Part shown: positions 1-31,898 of the stretch, in pieces
Layout of the letters: every line of letters starts with the position of its first letter
How positions within the stretch are numbered: position 1 is the stretch's first letter
DNA from: Muricea muricata
Taxonomy: Eukaryota > Cnidaria > Anthozoa > Malacalcyonacea > Plexauridae
Direction of reading: 5' to 3'
Length of the DNA: 64,000 nt
Assembly: GCA_963855995.1 (NCBI GenBank)
Contig: OY979718.1
Coordinates: 26,340,282-26,404,281, forward strand
Made by a program: the position numbers and the translations under genes
The notes under the pieces: model-generated
Seen by the model: only the letters and a program-made list of their open reading frames with translations
Databases searched by the model: none
Told to the model about the DNA's origin: nothing

Positions 1-390
1 TGAAATGACAGTCTTAGGACAAAGATATGAGCCATTCCGAAGAAAAAACAGCCTAAAAGTAAGAATGAATTAAGCTTGCTACAATGATTATGTTAGAGTT
101 CCTCAACTCTTAATAATCCCATTTTGAAAACATACAATTATACTACAGCGGTTCCAAACATATTACTCAAAGGGCTGGTATTAATCATAATGCTGATCGC
201 AAATCGCAATTACTGTTAGTATTGCTATTAAATGTTATTGTTTAAGATATTACTTATAAGTAATTTAGTAAAATATTGCTTGTCCAATTCTGTTCGCTTA
301 CAGAAGTAATTATACTTATCTTACCTTAAAACTTTTAGAATATACCTTTGACTAACTTTCACACAAAATAAATCCAACCAAATTATTTGA

Positions 391-536
391 CTTGAACCAA
401 GTCTGTCCATCTAAAGTCCGAAGGAAACCGAAGAAATTAGGAATCCGCGAAGCGGCGCGCGAGGTGCATTCCCTCAGTTCCCAATTTCCTCGGTTCCCTT
501 CGGACTTTAGAGAGACAGACTTTATCCAAGTCTAAC
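391..536. mobile_element. Small inverted-repeat element (MITE) with 11-bp direct repeats
   Basis: Arms containing CTAAAGTCCGAAGG and CCTTCGGACTTTAG pair over about 40 bases, with outer arms CAAGTCTG and CAGACTTT..CAAGTC. The element is flanked by AAATTATTTGA on both sides (380-390 and 537-547). No coding capacity. Superfamily not assignable. Confidence 0.6.
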
Positions 537-871
537 AAATTATTTGAATTATCTCACTGAAGTTACTACCATATATGTAACAATGCATGTAAAATTTTTT
601 TATGTTTCTCATATCATTCGAAGTTTGCGTAGTCACTAAAGTCATCCAGATACGCCATTATGGCGGAATAACAGAAATGGTATTGCTCCTAAAAAGGAAA
701 TATTTTAGAATTCAACGTAAATCATTCACTCAAGACCATTTCGATTACCATTTAAATTACGTACAACATATTTGTGGTGTTACTTGAGTTTTTATATCAG
801 CACCCGTGTGGACGAAAACTCAGAGTAAACACAGTGAGTACCACCATACATACAAAATCATGATTACTTAC

Positions 872-18981
<18,110 letters not shown>

Positions 18982-19261
18982 CTAAGAATACAAAAATAGA
19001 TGTTATTACATAACACAGTTTCCGGTTGGTTTTAATGAATAAAATTTGTTTTGAGAACACCTTTCACCGGTTTTGCTATACTATATGCCAACTTATAACT
19101 GAAGGAACTGATTTCGGTAAGGTAGCCTAAAGGCCCTTTTCCACTCATGGTGAAATATTCGATCACTAGCTCGCTACGAGCGATTTTCCCTAATCGCAAT
19201 ACTTGACAGTTTATTTCGACAAAAAACGATGACCGTCCGACATGCTTCAAAACAAGATATA

Positions 19262-19391
19262 CTTCAAAACAAGACGGAAGGTGAAACTGTAAATTTTCGA
19301 CTGTATTTCAAAGTCATCATCAGACAGATGACTTTGAAATAAAGTAGAAATTTTACAGTTTAATTTCAATCTGCGTCTTGTTTTGAAGCAC
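19262..19391. repeat. 130-bp near-perfect hairpin
   Basis: The outer arms are CTTCAAAACAAGACGGAAGG and ..GCGTCTTGTTTTGAAG. The inner arms TATTTCAAAGTCATC and GATGACTTTGAAATA close on the 8-base loop ATCAGACA. It may be a tiny MITE or could fold as a precursor-like RNA if transcribed. A second CTTCAAAACAAGA sits immediately upstream. Confidence 0.7.
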
Positions 19392-20109
19392 ATGTTGCAC
19401 TCTCATTTTTTTTCCGGAATTTGCTTTTTACTTTAATTTGCTTTTTATTTCAACTAAATACAAGCATTCGCAGCGAGATTGCGAGTTGTTTTTGCATTCG
19501 ATGAATGCAAGAAAGACCCTTAAAACCACTGGTTTTAATGAATAGTGCCTTACCCCCTCCACATTCTAATGACTTTCTTGAATCAGTACGTCCGAGAAAC
19601 GAAGTTTGACACCCTGAGAAATTGAAAAAAACATATATCAATTACGACTGATTGGAACGGTCTGAACTTTTTCGATAATACGAAAAACAAAAATGCTCTA
19701 AATGTATACAAATGGGAATTTAATAGAGAAATTGAACTTCGTGAAACGCTCACGAATACACGCAGGACCTTGTTTCCCATATAAATGTGCCCCAATCTCG
19801 AGTGAAAATCGTACACATGTCGAAATTCAACAAAAAAATGAGAAACAGTTGAAAAGGGTGGAGGGTGTCATTGCACTCAGGCTTTATTGTCAGTGATCAG
19901 TGATAGAAAAACCTTTTGCAGTTCTAAAATTGATCCTCTCCTGATCTCCCACAAGATTGCGATAGTGAAAACCAATAAATAAATAAATACTTTAATTTAG
20001 CTGTTAAAAATCCCATCAGCAATACTGCTGGTATCAACGGGAGAACAGAGACTATGATTATTACAATTTTTTATGTATGTATACAACACACATATTCTTA
20101 TACACTACA
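19392..20109. other. No gene recognised
   Basis: AT-rich DNA upstream of the FN3 exon. A (TAAA)n run with CTTTAATTTAGCTG (about 19973-20000) resembles a LINE/SINE tail. No supported exon. Confidence 0.4.
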
Positions 20110-21814
<1,705 letters not shown>

Positions 21815-21852
21815 CAAAGAAGACAAACTTGAGTCACTTCATTTAAACATTT

Positions 21853-21911
21853 ATTCACTACAAACTTGTTTCGTATGGTAAGCAAAGCTTACCACACTCA
21901 TCAGGTGAAAT
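21853..21911 (-). ncRNA. Hammerhead ribozyme, type I with short stem III (Penelope-like element)
   Basis: On the minus strand the conserved core CTGATGA (21904-21898) is followed by an 11-bp stem II (GTGTGGTAAGC with GCTTACCATAC, one G-U pair, loop TTT) and then GAAA (21872-21869). Stem III is ACAA/TTGT with a 2-base loop, followed by TA at the predicted cleavage site (between 21859 and 21858). GTGAA then pairs with TTCAC just before the core as stem I. Hammerhead ribozymes are known in Penelope-like elements, where they sit in the terminal repeat. Here it lies 3' of the endonuclease frame on the same strand, as expected. Activity is predicted from the fold only. Confidence 0.88.
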
Positions 21912-21993
21912 CGCGTTTGATGTTGTGCTGAGGAAACTTGAGGTGTTATATATACATGATTGGCGTCATCGAAATAGTGTTATATTACATGGG

Positions 21994-22371
21994 TTAGCTA
22001 TTGATTGCAAAGCAGAAGTCTTTCCTATGTCTACAGGCTGATAACAGTTCGTTTCTAGAGTTCAAGGAGCTGAGATGCGGATAATAAATAATTATAAATT
22101 TTCCATGTAGGCATAGGTTGCATCATTTGGTTTTGTTCGAATAACTATTGCATTTTTTTATGATATTCCAGTTCATTGAATATTGTACGTTTGATTCCTT
22201 TAAAGACCAAACGTATTTGCTGAGTGCGGTGGCATGTTTATGCTTAGCGTTTCTAAAAGAATTAGTGTGGTTATTGTAGCGTGTTTTGAATTGCCCCCTC
22301 GTATGTCCGACATAGGTCTTCTCTTCCTTGGTGTCTTCTCTCGTCACCGTCGCTTGATAAACCACACTCTA
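21994..22371 (-). pseudogene. Penelope-like element GIY-YIG endonuclease fragment
   Basis: On the minus strand the frame begins right after a short (TA)n with SVVYQATVTREDTKEEKTYV, then VGHTRGQFKTRYNNHTNSF. This is the GIY-YIG nuclease pattern of PLEs (VYxx / YVG / R / H-N). It continues to SYSNKTK and an in-frame TGA (ends at 22123). After the stop the same frame resumes with CNLCL, a K, and an ACRH-type tail, the usual PLE C-terminus, ending at TAA near 21994. So the domain is present but carries one nonsense codon and lacks its RT part. Orientation is opposite to the RT fragment at 20251-21536. Confidence 0.85.
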
Positions 22372-22387
22372 TATATATATATATATT
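22367..22387. repeat. Short (TA)n tract bordering the endonuclease fragment
   Basis: About ten TA units lie where the RT-endonuclease linker should be. Confidence 0.9.
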
Positions 22388-25002
22388 TCTTTTGCATTTA
22401 CTTCCGCATTTTTATCACTGGGAAAACGAAAAACAAATAAAGTTCAGTTACACTTGACTTATTTAACGATCGAATGTGCTTTACCCGTTTTAGATATTTG
22501 CGCCTGCAGTAATGTGGTTTTTGCTAAAATATACACACCTATTACATTACCGTACTAACAAACAAATTTTCATATTAAACGCTCCGTGAGGTAAATTATG
22601 ACTCTATAATATTGATATAATTTTTTGCTGAAACTGAATGATACCACTTTGTTTTGGAATCCGTATATACCAAATGTTTCAGACTTTATAGCTACTATAG
22701 ATGCCTCTTTCACAATTAGGTTGGGTAAAAACACAAGGTCTTGTACTCATGAACGGGTGGGGAAGAACTTGTGAGTTTTAAGAGCTGTCAAATTACTACA
22801 ACACATTATATAGTTGATCTAAATTTGAAGGGGTTTAATTTTTTGATGAACCCTAAAAAAGATCTTTTATTTTTCAGTTTGAAGCCAAAAAAATGTCAGT
22901 CCCTGTGGAAATTCGTGAATCCCAACTCATACCAGCTCTGATCAACCCCCTTACTTGTTTGACCTTGACGTATGATGGGATGCTATGATAGTATACCCTC
23001 TTCTATATTGCACTTCCATACTACATGCATGTAACTTAATCATTTATTGCAGTTTCAGCACTTAAAAATTTAAAAGATACTTAACATTTTTCTTTAACGA
23101 CAACCGAGTGTTTGAAGTTAGCCAAAACTACTCTCATTATATGTGATTCCTATATGATTTTATAGGAATTCCTACATGATCCTATAGGAGGGGTGGGCCA
23201 ATTTCTAATAAGATCCTATTGTATTTTAAGGTATTTCTCCTATAGGAAATCCTATCAGAATTTTTCGTAAGGGTAGTTAATTTGAATTTGAAGGGGTTTA
23301 ATTTTTTGATGCACCCTAAAAAATATCTTTTATTTTTCAGTTTGAAGCCAAACAATGTCGGTTCCTGTGACAATTCGTGAATTCCAAATCATACCAGCTC
23401 TGATCAACCCCTGTCCTTGTTTGACCTTAACGCACATGATGGGATATAATAAAATAGTATACCCTCTTCTATATGAACATGACAACATTGAGAACGAAAC
23501 CACAGGAGTACATAGAGTAGTTATGCATAATACATCTATGTGTTGTCATTTGTTGACAGATCTATGTACTTACTGTAGGCAGTGCTTTTAAGTTTTTCAA
23601 GTTTCCTCTTATATTTGAGAGACAGGTCATGCACGCGTGTATGCACGACAAGAAGATGTCGGTTATCATGCGTCTAGAAGCAGTGTACCGCCTATCTGGG
23701 TTGGCGCGATATTAAGTGTTAAGCAAAGTAGAAAAAAATATAGAAAATTAAGTAAAATATTTCTTACCATATCTTGGTTACATCTCCCAGTATACATTTC
23801 TACTGATAGCTAACGTTATAGAACATTCGGTGGTTATCAAAGACCATCTTTTCTTATTAAAACGAAAGTTTACTGTACGAAGCACTAACAAATATTGTAC
23901 TTCCATGCTACATGCATGTAAGTAATCATTTATTGCAGTTTCAGCACTTAAAAATTTAAAACGTTCTTAACATTTTTCTTTAACGACAACTGAGTATCTC
24001 CAATTATTATCATTATTTCATATTACTTAAATATTGCTCTTATTAAGTTCCTCCATCTTATCATTATTATACTTGATAGATTTATGTGTTAGCATGCACA
24101 ATTTATTCTAAACAACAGATTTATGTAAACCTACTAGTTAAAATATGTTTTTCACTTAGATGTATGCACTAAAACTATTTTCTTATCAAAACTTATAATC
24201 ATATATCTATAATTGTTTCAAAAATTCCTTCACTTCTTTTTTTACTCGAAGTTTGCATAATCCCTTAAGTCATTCACGTAGGTATATTTTAGTGATAGCG
24301 GTGTAGCAAAACTGATACCGTTCCTACGGAGGAAGACATGTTTTCATTTTGATGACGCAGTAATTTCTAAGTAGAAACGTATTCTGAATAATCATATCAA
24401 TATTTTTCGACACTGTTACACTTTCAAATCCATTTCGAAGTAATCATTTTTCAAGCAGTGCGCCAGTCAATTTGGTAAATTTTCTGCTGCAACCTCGACT
24501 TAAATCTCCAAATCAAAATGACTTCTATTAAAAAGTTTATATCTTTGCGCTTCATACGCTGTTGTATGTTCGCTGACGTCATGACCCCACGGGAGAAAAT
24601 TGGCTCTTTGGAATCAACATGCAAATTAGCAAAGTACATTTGCGGTTAAAACTTTTAAAACCTGAACTATTTTACCGAAAAGTACTTTTTTCTTAAGAGC
24701 AACATACATCGTCTGTTTTTGTTTCAATATTATCACAATATTCAAATATGTCAATCCCTGCCGCTATCATCAGACATGTCTATTGCTATCAGTTCTTTTT
24801 TCATATTTGATGTTTGATGTTTGATGTTTTTCTTCGCGTTCTTCTCCATTCTAAGAAGGTTCGTTATAGATATATTTAATGTAACATTTTCTGACTGAGC
24901 AGCAATACTAATATTGTTTTAGCAATACCAACTGCTTCTGCAGTATCACAAATATACGAGGCAACAACTGTTGGTGGACGAACTTGCAAAGAAATTTCCT
25001 AC
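22388..25002. other. Mostly non-coding; contains a diverged direct duplication
   Basis: The block 22826-23115 recurs at 23288-23476 plus 23895-24000, the second copy being split by about 420 bp. Each copy has a TTTTTCAG/TTTGAAGCC junction that looks like a splice acceptor plus short coding stretch (MSVPV.IRE..IIPALINP). The frame is broken in the second copy. The rest (24000-25002) shows nothing recognisable. Confidence 0.5.
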
Positions 25003-27420
25003 CATTTTAATTTGCAACGTGTGTGTGACATGATACGAAAACTCTTCAACCTTCGTCAAAGTTACGTCGATGTCTGGCCAATATTTCTCACATTTAGTCT
25101 GCAAAACCAGTTGCTCCAATCTCTTGCAGTAAAATAGTATAGATAACAGTGGACACACACTTACCTTGCAAGTTCAGCAAGAGAGGTGACCATCACAATG
25201 GAATAACAACGTTGTTCACAAATTATTCGCCACATATCATCCACAGTTACTAGAGAAAGACCTTTCATTTTAAAATAGGAATTAAAAATTACCAATCGTT
25301 TATCAGTTGTACTCTATAAAGCACGATCAGCAGGGCAACAATTTTTAGGCCAGGTACACATTTCTCTTGGAAACTTTATCTACAACAAATACGAAGATTT
25401 ATCGAAAACTGTCTGCAGTCTCTCGAAGCTACAATCCTGGCAAAAATTATGTGGACAGTAAGCTTTATGAGCTATTGCAGAGCTACTTTCTCTTAACTCG
25501 CGCTGCCGCCCCGCTCCCCCCTTTCGATGTTGTTAGTAATAAAATGTCATTTGACAACAACTACACTCAGTTATCGTCATGGTCAACATTGGATAGGGGG
25601 GAGTGGGAGGAAACCCAATGATTTTCAGTTAATTTAGAAGAAGACGTGTTCAAATTTTAATGCGCGCACGCTGTCCACAGTAATTTTTGCCATGATTGTA
25701 GTTTGATCAAGCATTTTACATGGGTGGAAATACACAGAGGAAATTATAGCTATATTTTTTAAAATCAGAAGCAGCTGAGAAATAGTCCATTACGTTTAGA
25801 GTTACATGTAGACTGTCCAATATGCTTAAACCTTAAACCCATAAAAATAATTAACCACTGCTGCTGGAGTAGTAGCAACTCACTTAAATCGAATATTTAA
25901 AATTAGATAACCACCACAACTCACCTTCGCCGGCAATGTACGAGTTCTCATTTATGACCTAAAAATCAATGCTCAAAGTAGGTTTAGGAAAAAGAGTATA
26001 ACAAAAGCCATCATTAAAATTATTAATTTAACAACTATAAAATTTCAGGTTAATGAAAAATTAAGCAAGTCATTACGTCTATGTAGCTGGCGTTGATGTA
26101 ATTTTCTGTTTCGTTTCCTGAGAGAGCAACTCGACAATGATCATGTGAAAAAAATACAGACATCACTCTCTCTGATGATGGTTTTGAAAGAAAATCGAAC
26201 TATTCCAATTTCACTTGTACCAGATTGTTTAACTCGTGTATTAAATGTGAATTTTTGAAATATGCTCTAATATCTTCTATTTTCTTGAAATTGCGGTTAC
26301 TCATGGTTTACAGTAGTATATCTAAAGCATTTCATACAGTACATGCTACGATATTTCCATATCAGTTTTTATCTCGTTGAAAAGTTTTTTCTACACTTCC
26401 CAAGACGTTGCCTAGAGAGAGCCATATGTTTAAATTTCTTTCCTTTTCAGGCAAGGCTGCGGCTTTAAGTTTAAAGCGCTTATGTCACGTTTGTGGTATT
26501 TGCATATTTCAATAGTTTAGGTAATTTTAAAAAGATTTGCAACATATTTTATAAGTCAAACATTTAATTATCGGGTACTTTTGAGGGCCTGAAGTTGCCG
26601 ATTTTCCAAAATACCCCGAGCATAAAAAAGCTGGGGCGAGTATGCTCCTTTGACGTCAGACGGGGAACACGCCTCAAACTAGTATTCTACACTACAGAGA
26701 GAGTTGGAATATGCTTTAATCGAATTTTTTTGCCTATTTTACGGTACTTTTCCTCTGAATTTCAACAGAAAAAAGTGTCTTCAAGCTTTACCGATCTAAA
26801 TGACAGCCAAGCCGAATCAGAAAAAAAATTTGTCGCAAGTGATATGATGGAAGTTGAAGATGACAATGTTTATATTGAGAGAATGGCAACAGATAAGTCA
26901 GAGAACTCAGGGGCAGAGGATCAATCAGAGGAAAAAATCTACAGTCTCGCCTCAACGGAATTGTTACTTGAGAGATATTATGTACTTGGAAATATTAAGA
27001 TTTTAACGTCTGGCACTAGCGAAATAGTAAAATTGACCGAAACAACTGCAAAATGCACAGTGATGAAAACAGGTAAACTGATAATTTAATACAGTATACA
27101 GACTACGATTTAAGACTAAATTCATCTATCTCATCATCAGTGTCCTCCTTTGAATCACTTTCTTTGATTTTACGCGGCTTGTTCATCCTTCTGACAAAAT
27201 GTAAGGATAAAGAGATGCGGTAAGTATTGAAAATCGTTCTATTTGAAAGCGCATGCATGCAACACTTGTCGTCCAAATTTAGTAAGCGTTTATGTCTCTG
27301 ATAAGATTTTGGGTCGACAAAAGAAATTTCCAATGATAAGGTTGGGATGATTAACAAGTCAAACCGTTACAGTACCTTCTTCTGAAGAAAAGAGCAGCAA
27401 AGATTACAGCAATATTTTTT
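25003..27420 (-). pseudogene. Decayed partial duplicate of the R-PTP (TM to mid-D1)
   Basis: Exon-by-exon remnants in the same order as the intact gene: TM tail 27376-27420 (AVIFAALFFRRR), juxtamembrane about 27101-27190 (RRMNKPRKIKES, ending in a stop), D1 exons 26343-26411, 26077-26144, 25925-25958 (same 34-bp size), 25165-25261 and 25003-25098 (TKCEKYWPDIDVTL). Lesions: in-frame TAG after TSWEV; one base lost in the KNRYG region; acceptor AG changed to AC before DHCRVALSG; 24 bp missing after KCEKYWPD. No WPD or P-loop exon follows in 22.4-25.0 kb. It cannot give an active phosphatase. Confidence 0.88.
26770..27071 (+). CDS. Hypothetical exon inside the R-PTP pseudogene (opposite strand)
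   Basis: An open stretch bounded by TTTCAACAG and CAG/GTAAAC codes for about 100 residues with a protein-like make-up: an acidic segment (DMMEVEDDNVYIERMATDKS) then ELLLERYYVLGNIKILTSG and KCTVMKTG. The second half loosely recalls a protein kinase N-lobe (YxxLGxI..SG...VK...VMK), but the glycine loop is not standard. No partner exon was found. It may be chance. Product unknown. Confidence 0.3.
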
Positions 27421-29147
27421 AATTATAGGTGTTAACTTAAGAAAATCTGTCTTGCGGCGAGGTAGAGGCAATGTTTCAAACGTCGAATTATTTATAGTAT
27501 GTAGGTATACGTTGACTTGGTTTAAGCGTAGTCATGAATCCTGGTTTACTTAAAGCTTGCAAGTTAAATTAAAACAAATCGTAGATTAATTAAAACGAGA
27601 AATTTTTTTAGAAATTATGGAAATGGAATGGGTACGAAGATCGTGTGTGTTATATCAGTGTGGAATGAACAACTAAAAGAGTACCGTATGTTACTCCGAA
27701 TTATGAAAGAATGGCTTAAGAATACTTAAGTTGAGGAAAAAATATTAAAGTCTCAAAAGGAAAATTTTACGACGAATCATGAAATATAGCAAAATGTGAT
27801 ATTTCAATAGCTCTACATAAAGTGCTTCAAGCTAATCCCAAGCCGAATTCATTCGACACATGCAAAATATGGCGTCTGAAATATGGATTAGGTGAACGAA
27901 ACTGATCGAGCATAATCCAGGATTACGGAAAGGTGGCAGCTTGTGCATTTTCCCGAAATGCACTGCTAAGGTCAAGTGGAGATTTCTGAATAAAGATGAA
28001 ACAAAATTACCTAATGATAAGAAATTTAGACGCGATAAACAAATCGACCACCTGTCTTATGTCTATCGTTCAAAAAACAACCATCCACTTTCTTTAAAAA
28101 TTTCGACTGCAATGCATTACTGTAAATAATCACATTAGGCAACAATCACGTACTCCCACCGCTAACCCAGCAAATCCGTTTGCAAAGAGATATTCTCGAA
28201 AACGCCCTCGAGGAACACTTTCTATTCGTGCACTATAAGGAGAAGAATAAGGTCTTTAAGTGATGTTTTACCATTACTTTCCTGTGCTTTCTTTTTGGTC
28301 AAAATGCTCGAAGAGCCATTTTGCTTGTGACGTTTTGACGCAGAATTTACTTATGAGTTGAATCGATTTACGTTTCCTGCGTTTAATTGACTAGATGATG
28401 GAGCTGAAACGCGAGATGATCCTGTATATGTATACCTGATATGGCAGGCTAGGGTCTTACCCGACCTGGCATCTTTTGCGCGACTAAATGATGACTTTTA
28501 CATGCATAGCAGCCAATAGAGCAACCTACATTGGATACTTATAAAACTTAACCATAATACTTATAAATATTGTATATAATACAGAATGATTTAAATATTT
28601 GTCTTTATTATCTCACTTCACTCAGACAATACAGTCCGTTTCCCAATTTCTGTAGTGGGTAACATTCGGTTTTGGTACACCCGATGTGTTTCATCTAATA
28701 CATATATAGACAGATTTTTAATACACATAAACCATTGTAGACCCTATGGTGTTATATACAGTGTAAACTAGCGGTGCACCATAACTCGAGACTGGTGACT
28801 AGTCTATTTTCCATCCAGTATTTCATGCTAATGAAATACTTGCTTCATTAGCTACATCAGTTTATTCTGAAAACCTTTTATCTACATATGGTATTGCAAT
28901 TTATGCTCCACATGGCAAAAATGATATATCGCCACAAGTAGCCCAATTCAGATATATAGGTCAAAATTCGACTAGCTCATAATTCACTAACCATGGCCGA
29001 CTGCGTTAAGAAACCCTTCTAGTTTTGATTAGTAAGTACTAAGGGTTTTATGTATCAAATTTCGTGCTTTTGTCTGCTGTGTAAATATCAAGGTCATTTG
29101 TGGTCCTAAGAGACCAGACTATATGGTGGAAATAGAATGTCGTATCT
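27421..29147. other. No gene recognised; old dispersed repeat
   Basis: The block 27920-28130 is a diverged relative of 1085-1290 (shared words around GAATGCATTACTG and AACAAATTGACC/AACAAATCGACC), so both are copies of one old repeat. Nothing else stands out. Confidence 0.4.
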
Positions 29148-29493
29148 CAGGGTGAGTCAAAAATTTGAAATGCCCTTTCAAATTTAAATTAGCCGCGAAT
29201 TTCATTATGGTTTATTCCCATGGGTCTGTATTGTCGTCTTGTTTCTGCCAAATCTTGCACGGCTAGAATTATGCATTTCAACTTCCACTGGGAATTAGAT
29301 TTTGTTTTACATCAACGTCTGTCAAATTACACGAATGCAATGATGTTAGTTTGAATTTCAATAGTATTAGTTTTTTTACTCACCCTTTTCAGTATAGTCA
29401 CGGTCTGCTCTCTGTAGACCCATAGATAAACCGTAATGGAAATTCGCGGCTGATTTGAATTTGAAAGGGCATCAGTTTTCTTTACTCACCCTG
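29148..29493. mobile_element. 346-bp MITE with CAGGGTGAGT ends
   Basis: CAGGGTGAGTCAAAAATTTG at the left and the inverse of CTTTACTCACCCTG at the right. The inner arms share GCCCTTTCAAATTT and AGCCGCGAATTTC, paired across the element. It interrupts or abuts the LINE remnant to its right. Confidence 0.75.
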
Positions 29494-29932
29494 TATTGCA
29501 TTATTTGAGTTGTCGTAGGTATTGGCATCTTGTGCAAGGATATCCTCGCTCGTTTCTGAAGCTAGCCTAGGGCCAATGCTGACAAAATATTCATTAAAAG
29601 TTTCGGCGATTGCCTTAGAATCGTTAATACTGTTTTCATTTACTAGAATTTCCGTAATAGTTGTAGACTTATTATTTTTGCCTGTAAGCGAGTCTACGCA
29701 TATTATTATTTACCTTGTTCCTTAGAGTTTTGTATATGTCCCAGTGTATTGGAGAGTTAAATCTAATTGCTTTCTTTTTGTGGTATTCTCTATTCCTCAT
29801 TTGCTGTTTAATTGCAGGTGTAGTCCATATATAGGGCCAATTTATAGCTTTGGTTCGCAATACTTCGCATAAGACGACGTTTCGTGCTTGTTTATTTAAA
29901 ATTTGGTAAAATATTCCTTGAGCATATTCCAT
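29494..29932 (-). pseudogene. LINE (CR1/L2-like) fragment, region between endonuclease and RT
   Basis: The minus-strand frame reads LRTKAINWPYIWTTPAIKQQ, then HKKKAIRFNSPIHWDIYKTL and RNKVNNNMRRLA. This is the conserved linker (W.TpeIk..m..Rd..hkkA....W..yk.lRN.vn) before the RT of CR1/L2-type LINEs. After a frame change, FNEYFVSIGPRLAS follows, also typical. Endonuclease and RT cores were not seen, so this is a fragment. Confidence 0.8.
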
Positions 29933-30189
29933 CGGTCAATGAATACGAATTTTTAAGTTCATATAATTTTGACCGGAACCGAATTACACCATATCCAAGC
30001 GTACTGCGGATGATCGACGACTACATAGCGTTAAAGATAATTTTTAAGCTTTCGTCACCCTTCCAATCCGAATTGCGAATGCATTCTTCAATTAGGCCAC
30101 TCCAAAATAAGACTTTAGTTTCCCGTTCTTCGCCCGCGTCTGCTGAAACTGACTGCATGATTTTTCCATCGTTGATGCTTTGCATCTGC

Positions 30190-30327
30190 GTTGCCAGATC
30201 ACTGCATTTTTGAGGCCAAATCGTCATTAGTGTAGTCAAGTAAACAAAGAAAACAAAAGGCAATTACAAAGAAAAACAAAGAGCATTGTTGAAGATTTGG
30301 CCTCAAAAATGCAGTGATCTGGCAACC
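30190..30327. repeat. Inverted pair near the LINE fragment
   Basis: A 32-bp sequence containing GCCTCAAAAATGCAGTGATC occurs inverted at about 30190-30221 and 30297-30327. Significance unknown. Confidence 0.6.
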
Positions 30328-31898
30328 CTGGTTTGCATTTAACGTCACGGCGGCCATGTTGGAGGTATAACACAAAAGAATATGTTATTAGTTCCATTGT
30401 CGGATCCAGCCGGCGTGGGTGGCTGATATTGTCTGCCGCGTCCCGAGAGATTGATTGAAAACCAAGAATTGCCATCTTGTTTCCATTGTTTGACTTTTTG
30501 TAATTACAAAAATCCACAATTTTTGAATACCTATAGTCTATACTGTTCAGAAGGTAATATCTATCGCTTACTTAACCAAATTTCCGCTTTAACCAAAATA
30601 AATCGATCATTATATAAATATAATGAACTTCAATGTTTAACTTGTAATTTGAAGTACTTTGTTTGTTCTTACGGAAACCGTTGAGCTCCAAGAATTGTGC
30701 AAAGACGCGTATTCATATTAAAATTTTGAGAGTAAAAATGATTATAAAAAATCTTTCAAAAACTGATAATGGATAATGGAAATGGACCGCGTGTAATTCC
30801 AATAAATGTCCGGACGGAGAAACTAAAGTCTAATTTGGAATATGGCCTTATGCTTATCTTTTACAAAAAAAACGGAAACTTTATTACAATTTTGTTGCTC
30901 AATACTTCATCCCTTCACGGCCGCCATTTTGGTTTGATCTGATAGACCGCTGACCGGCAATAGTGTTGGTGGCTACCACTGAGCTATATTACTGGAGAAC
31001 TTGCTCCTATCTTCCTTCAGTCAAGCAAGTGAGGCCCAAAAAATGGCGGATTTTGTCAACTCCATGACAACTGGTCCACTATTCTCATGCAAATTACGAC
31101 TGACCAACCGCGATCCTAATGATTTCACAAACACTTTCCCCTTCCGAAAACAAGTATAAATTCTACTTTATATTTTTACACCAAAGTCTGCTAAAACCAA
31201 TGAATTTCCTTTAGTAAAGTTGTTTGCCTACAATCTGACTGTCTGACTGTAATTATCAGAATATGTAATACAAAATCTTTAAACCAACATATAATGCTAA
31301 TAGTATATACATGAAATGTTTGTCTTTATTATTGAATATTTTTATTGATTTTGGCAGGACAGAATAAGATTGAGATATTGACAGGGGATGAACAACATGG
31401 CATGTCTCATGGTCTAGTGCAAATAATATTAACAAACCAAGACAAATTTTGTGATGAAGCATCAAGTTTGAGGAAGGTTATTAGAGAGACATCTCCATGG
31501 CAGACAATGGAGAAATATTATTTTTTTTATTTGTTATGTATATAAATATATGCATTCAAGCTTTAGTTAAAATTTGCAATAGTTAATAATTACTTTTGAA
31601 TATGAATAATGTATATCTAAAATATATAAATATGAAAGTGTAATAAAATTCATGAACTGTAGTTTGCAACTTCTTTTTCAACCAATTTGGTGATGATCAA
31701 TGGAACATGGGTCTAAAAAAATACAGAGAACATACAAGAAATTTAAACTCCAAGGGAAAGGTAATTATGCATGCAGGCATGTACATGAAACACACAACAT
31801 TGCCATGCAGGGTTTCAGCAAGGCCAATTAATGGTTATTGCCAAAGCGCAATACATAGAGCAATTTAAAATCCCTTTCCCGCAGACAATTTTATCAAA

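Noticed and set aside
19032..19250. Minus-strand frame upstream of the FN3 exon as a further R-PTP exon
   Set aside because: No convincing splice pair (the nearest donor, AAAG/GTGTTC, is weak) and no FN3 or Ig pattern.
30930..31005. tRNA-like A box TAGCTCAGTGGTAG on the minus strand
   Set aside because: No B box (GGTTCGA) at the right distance and no cloverleaf.
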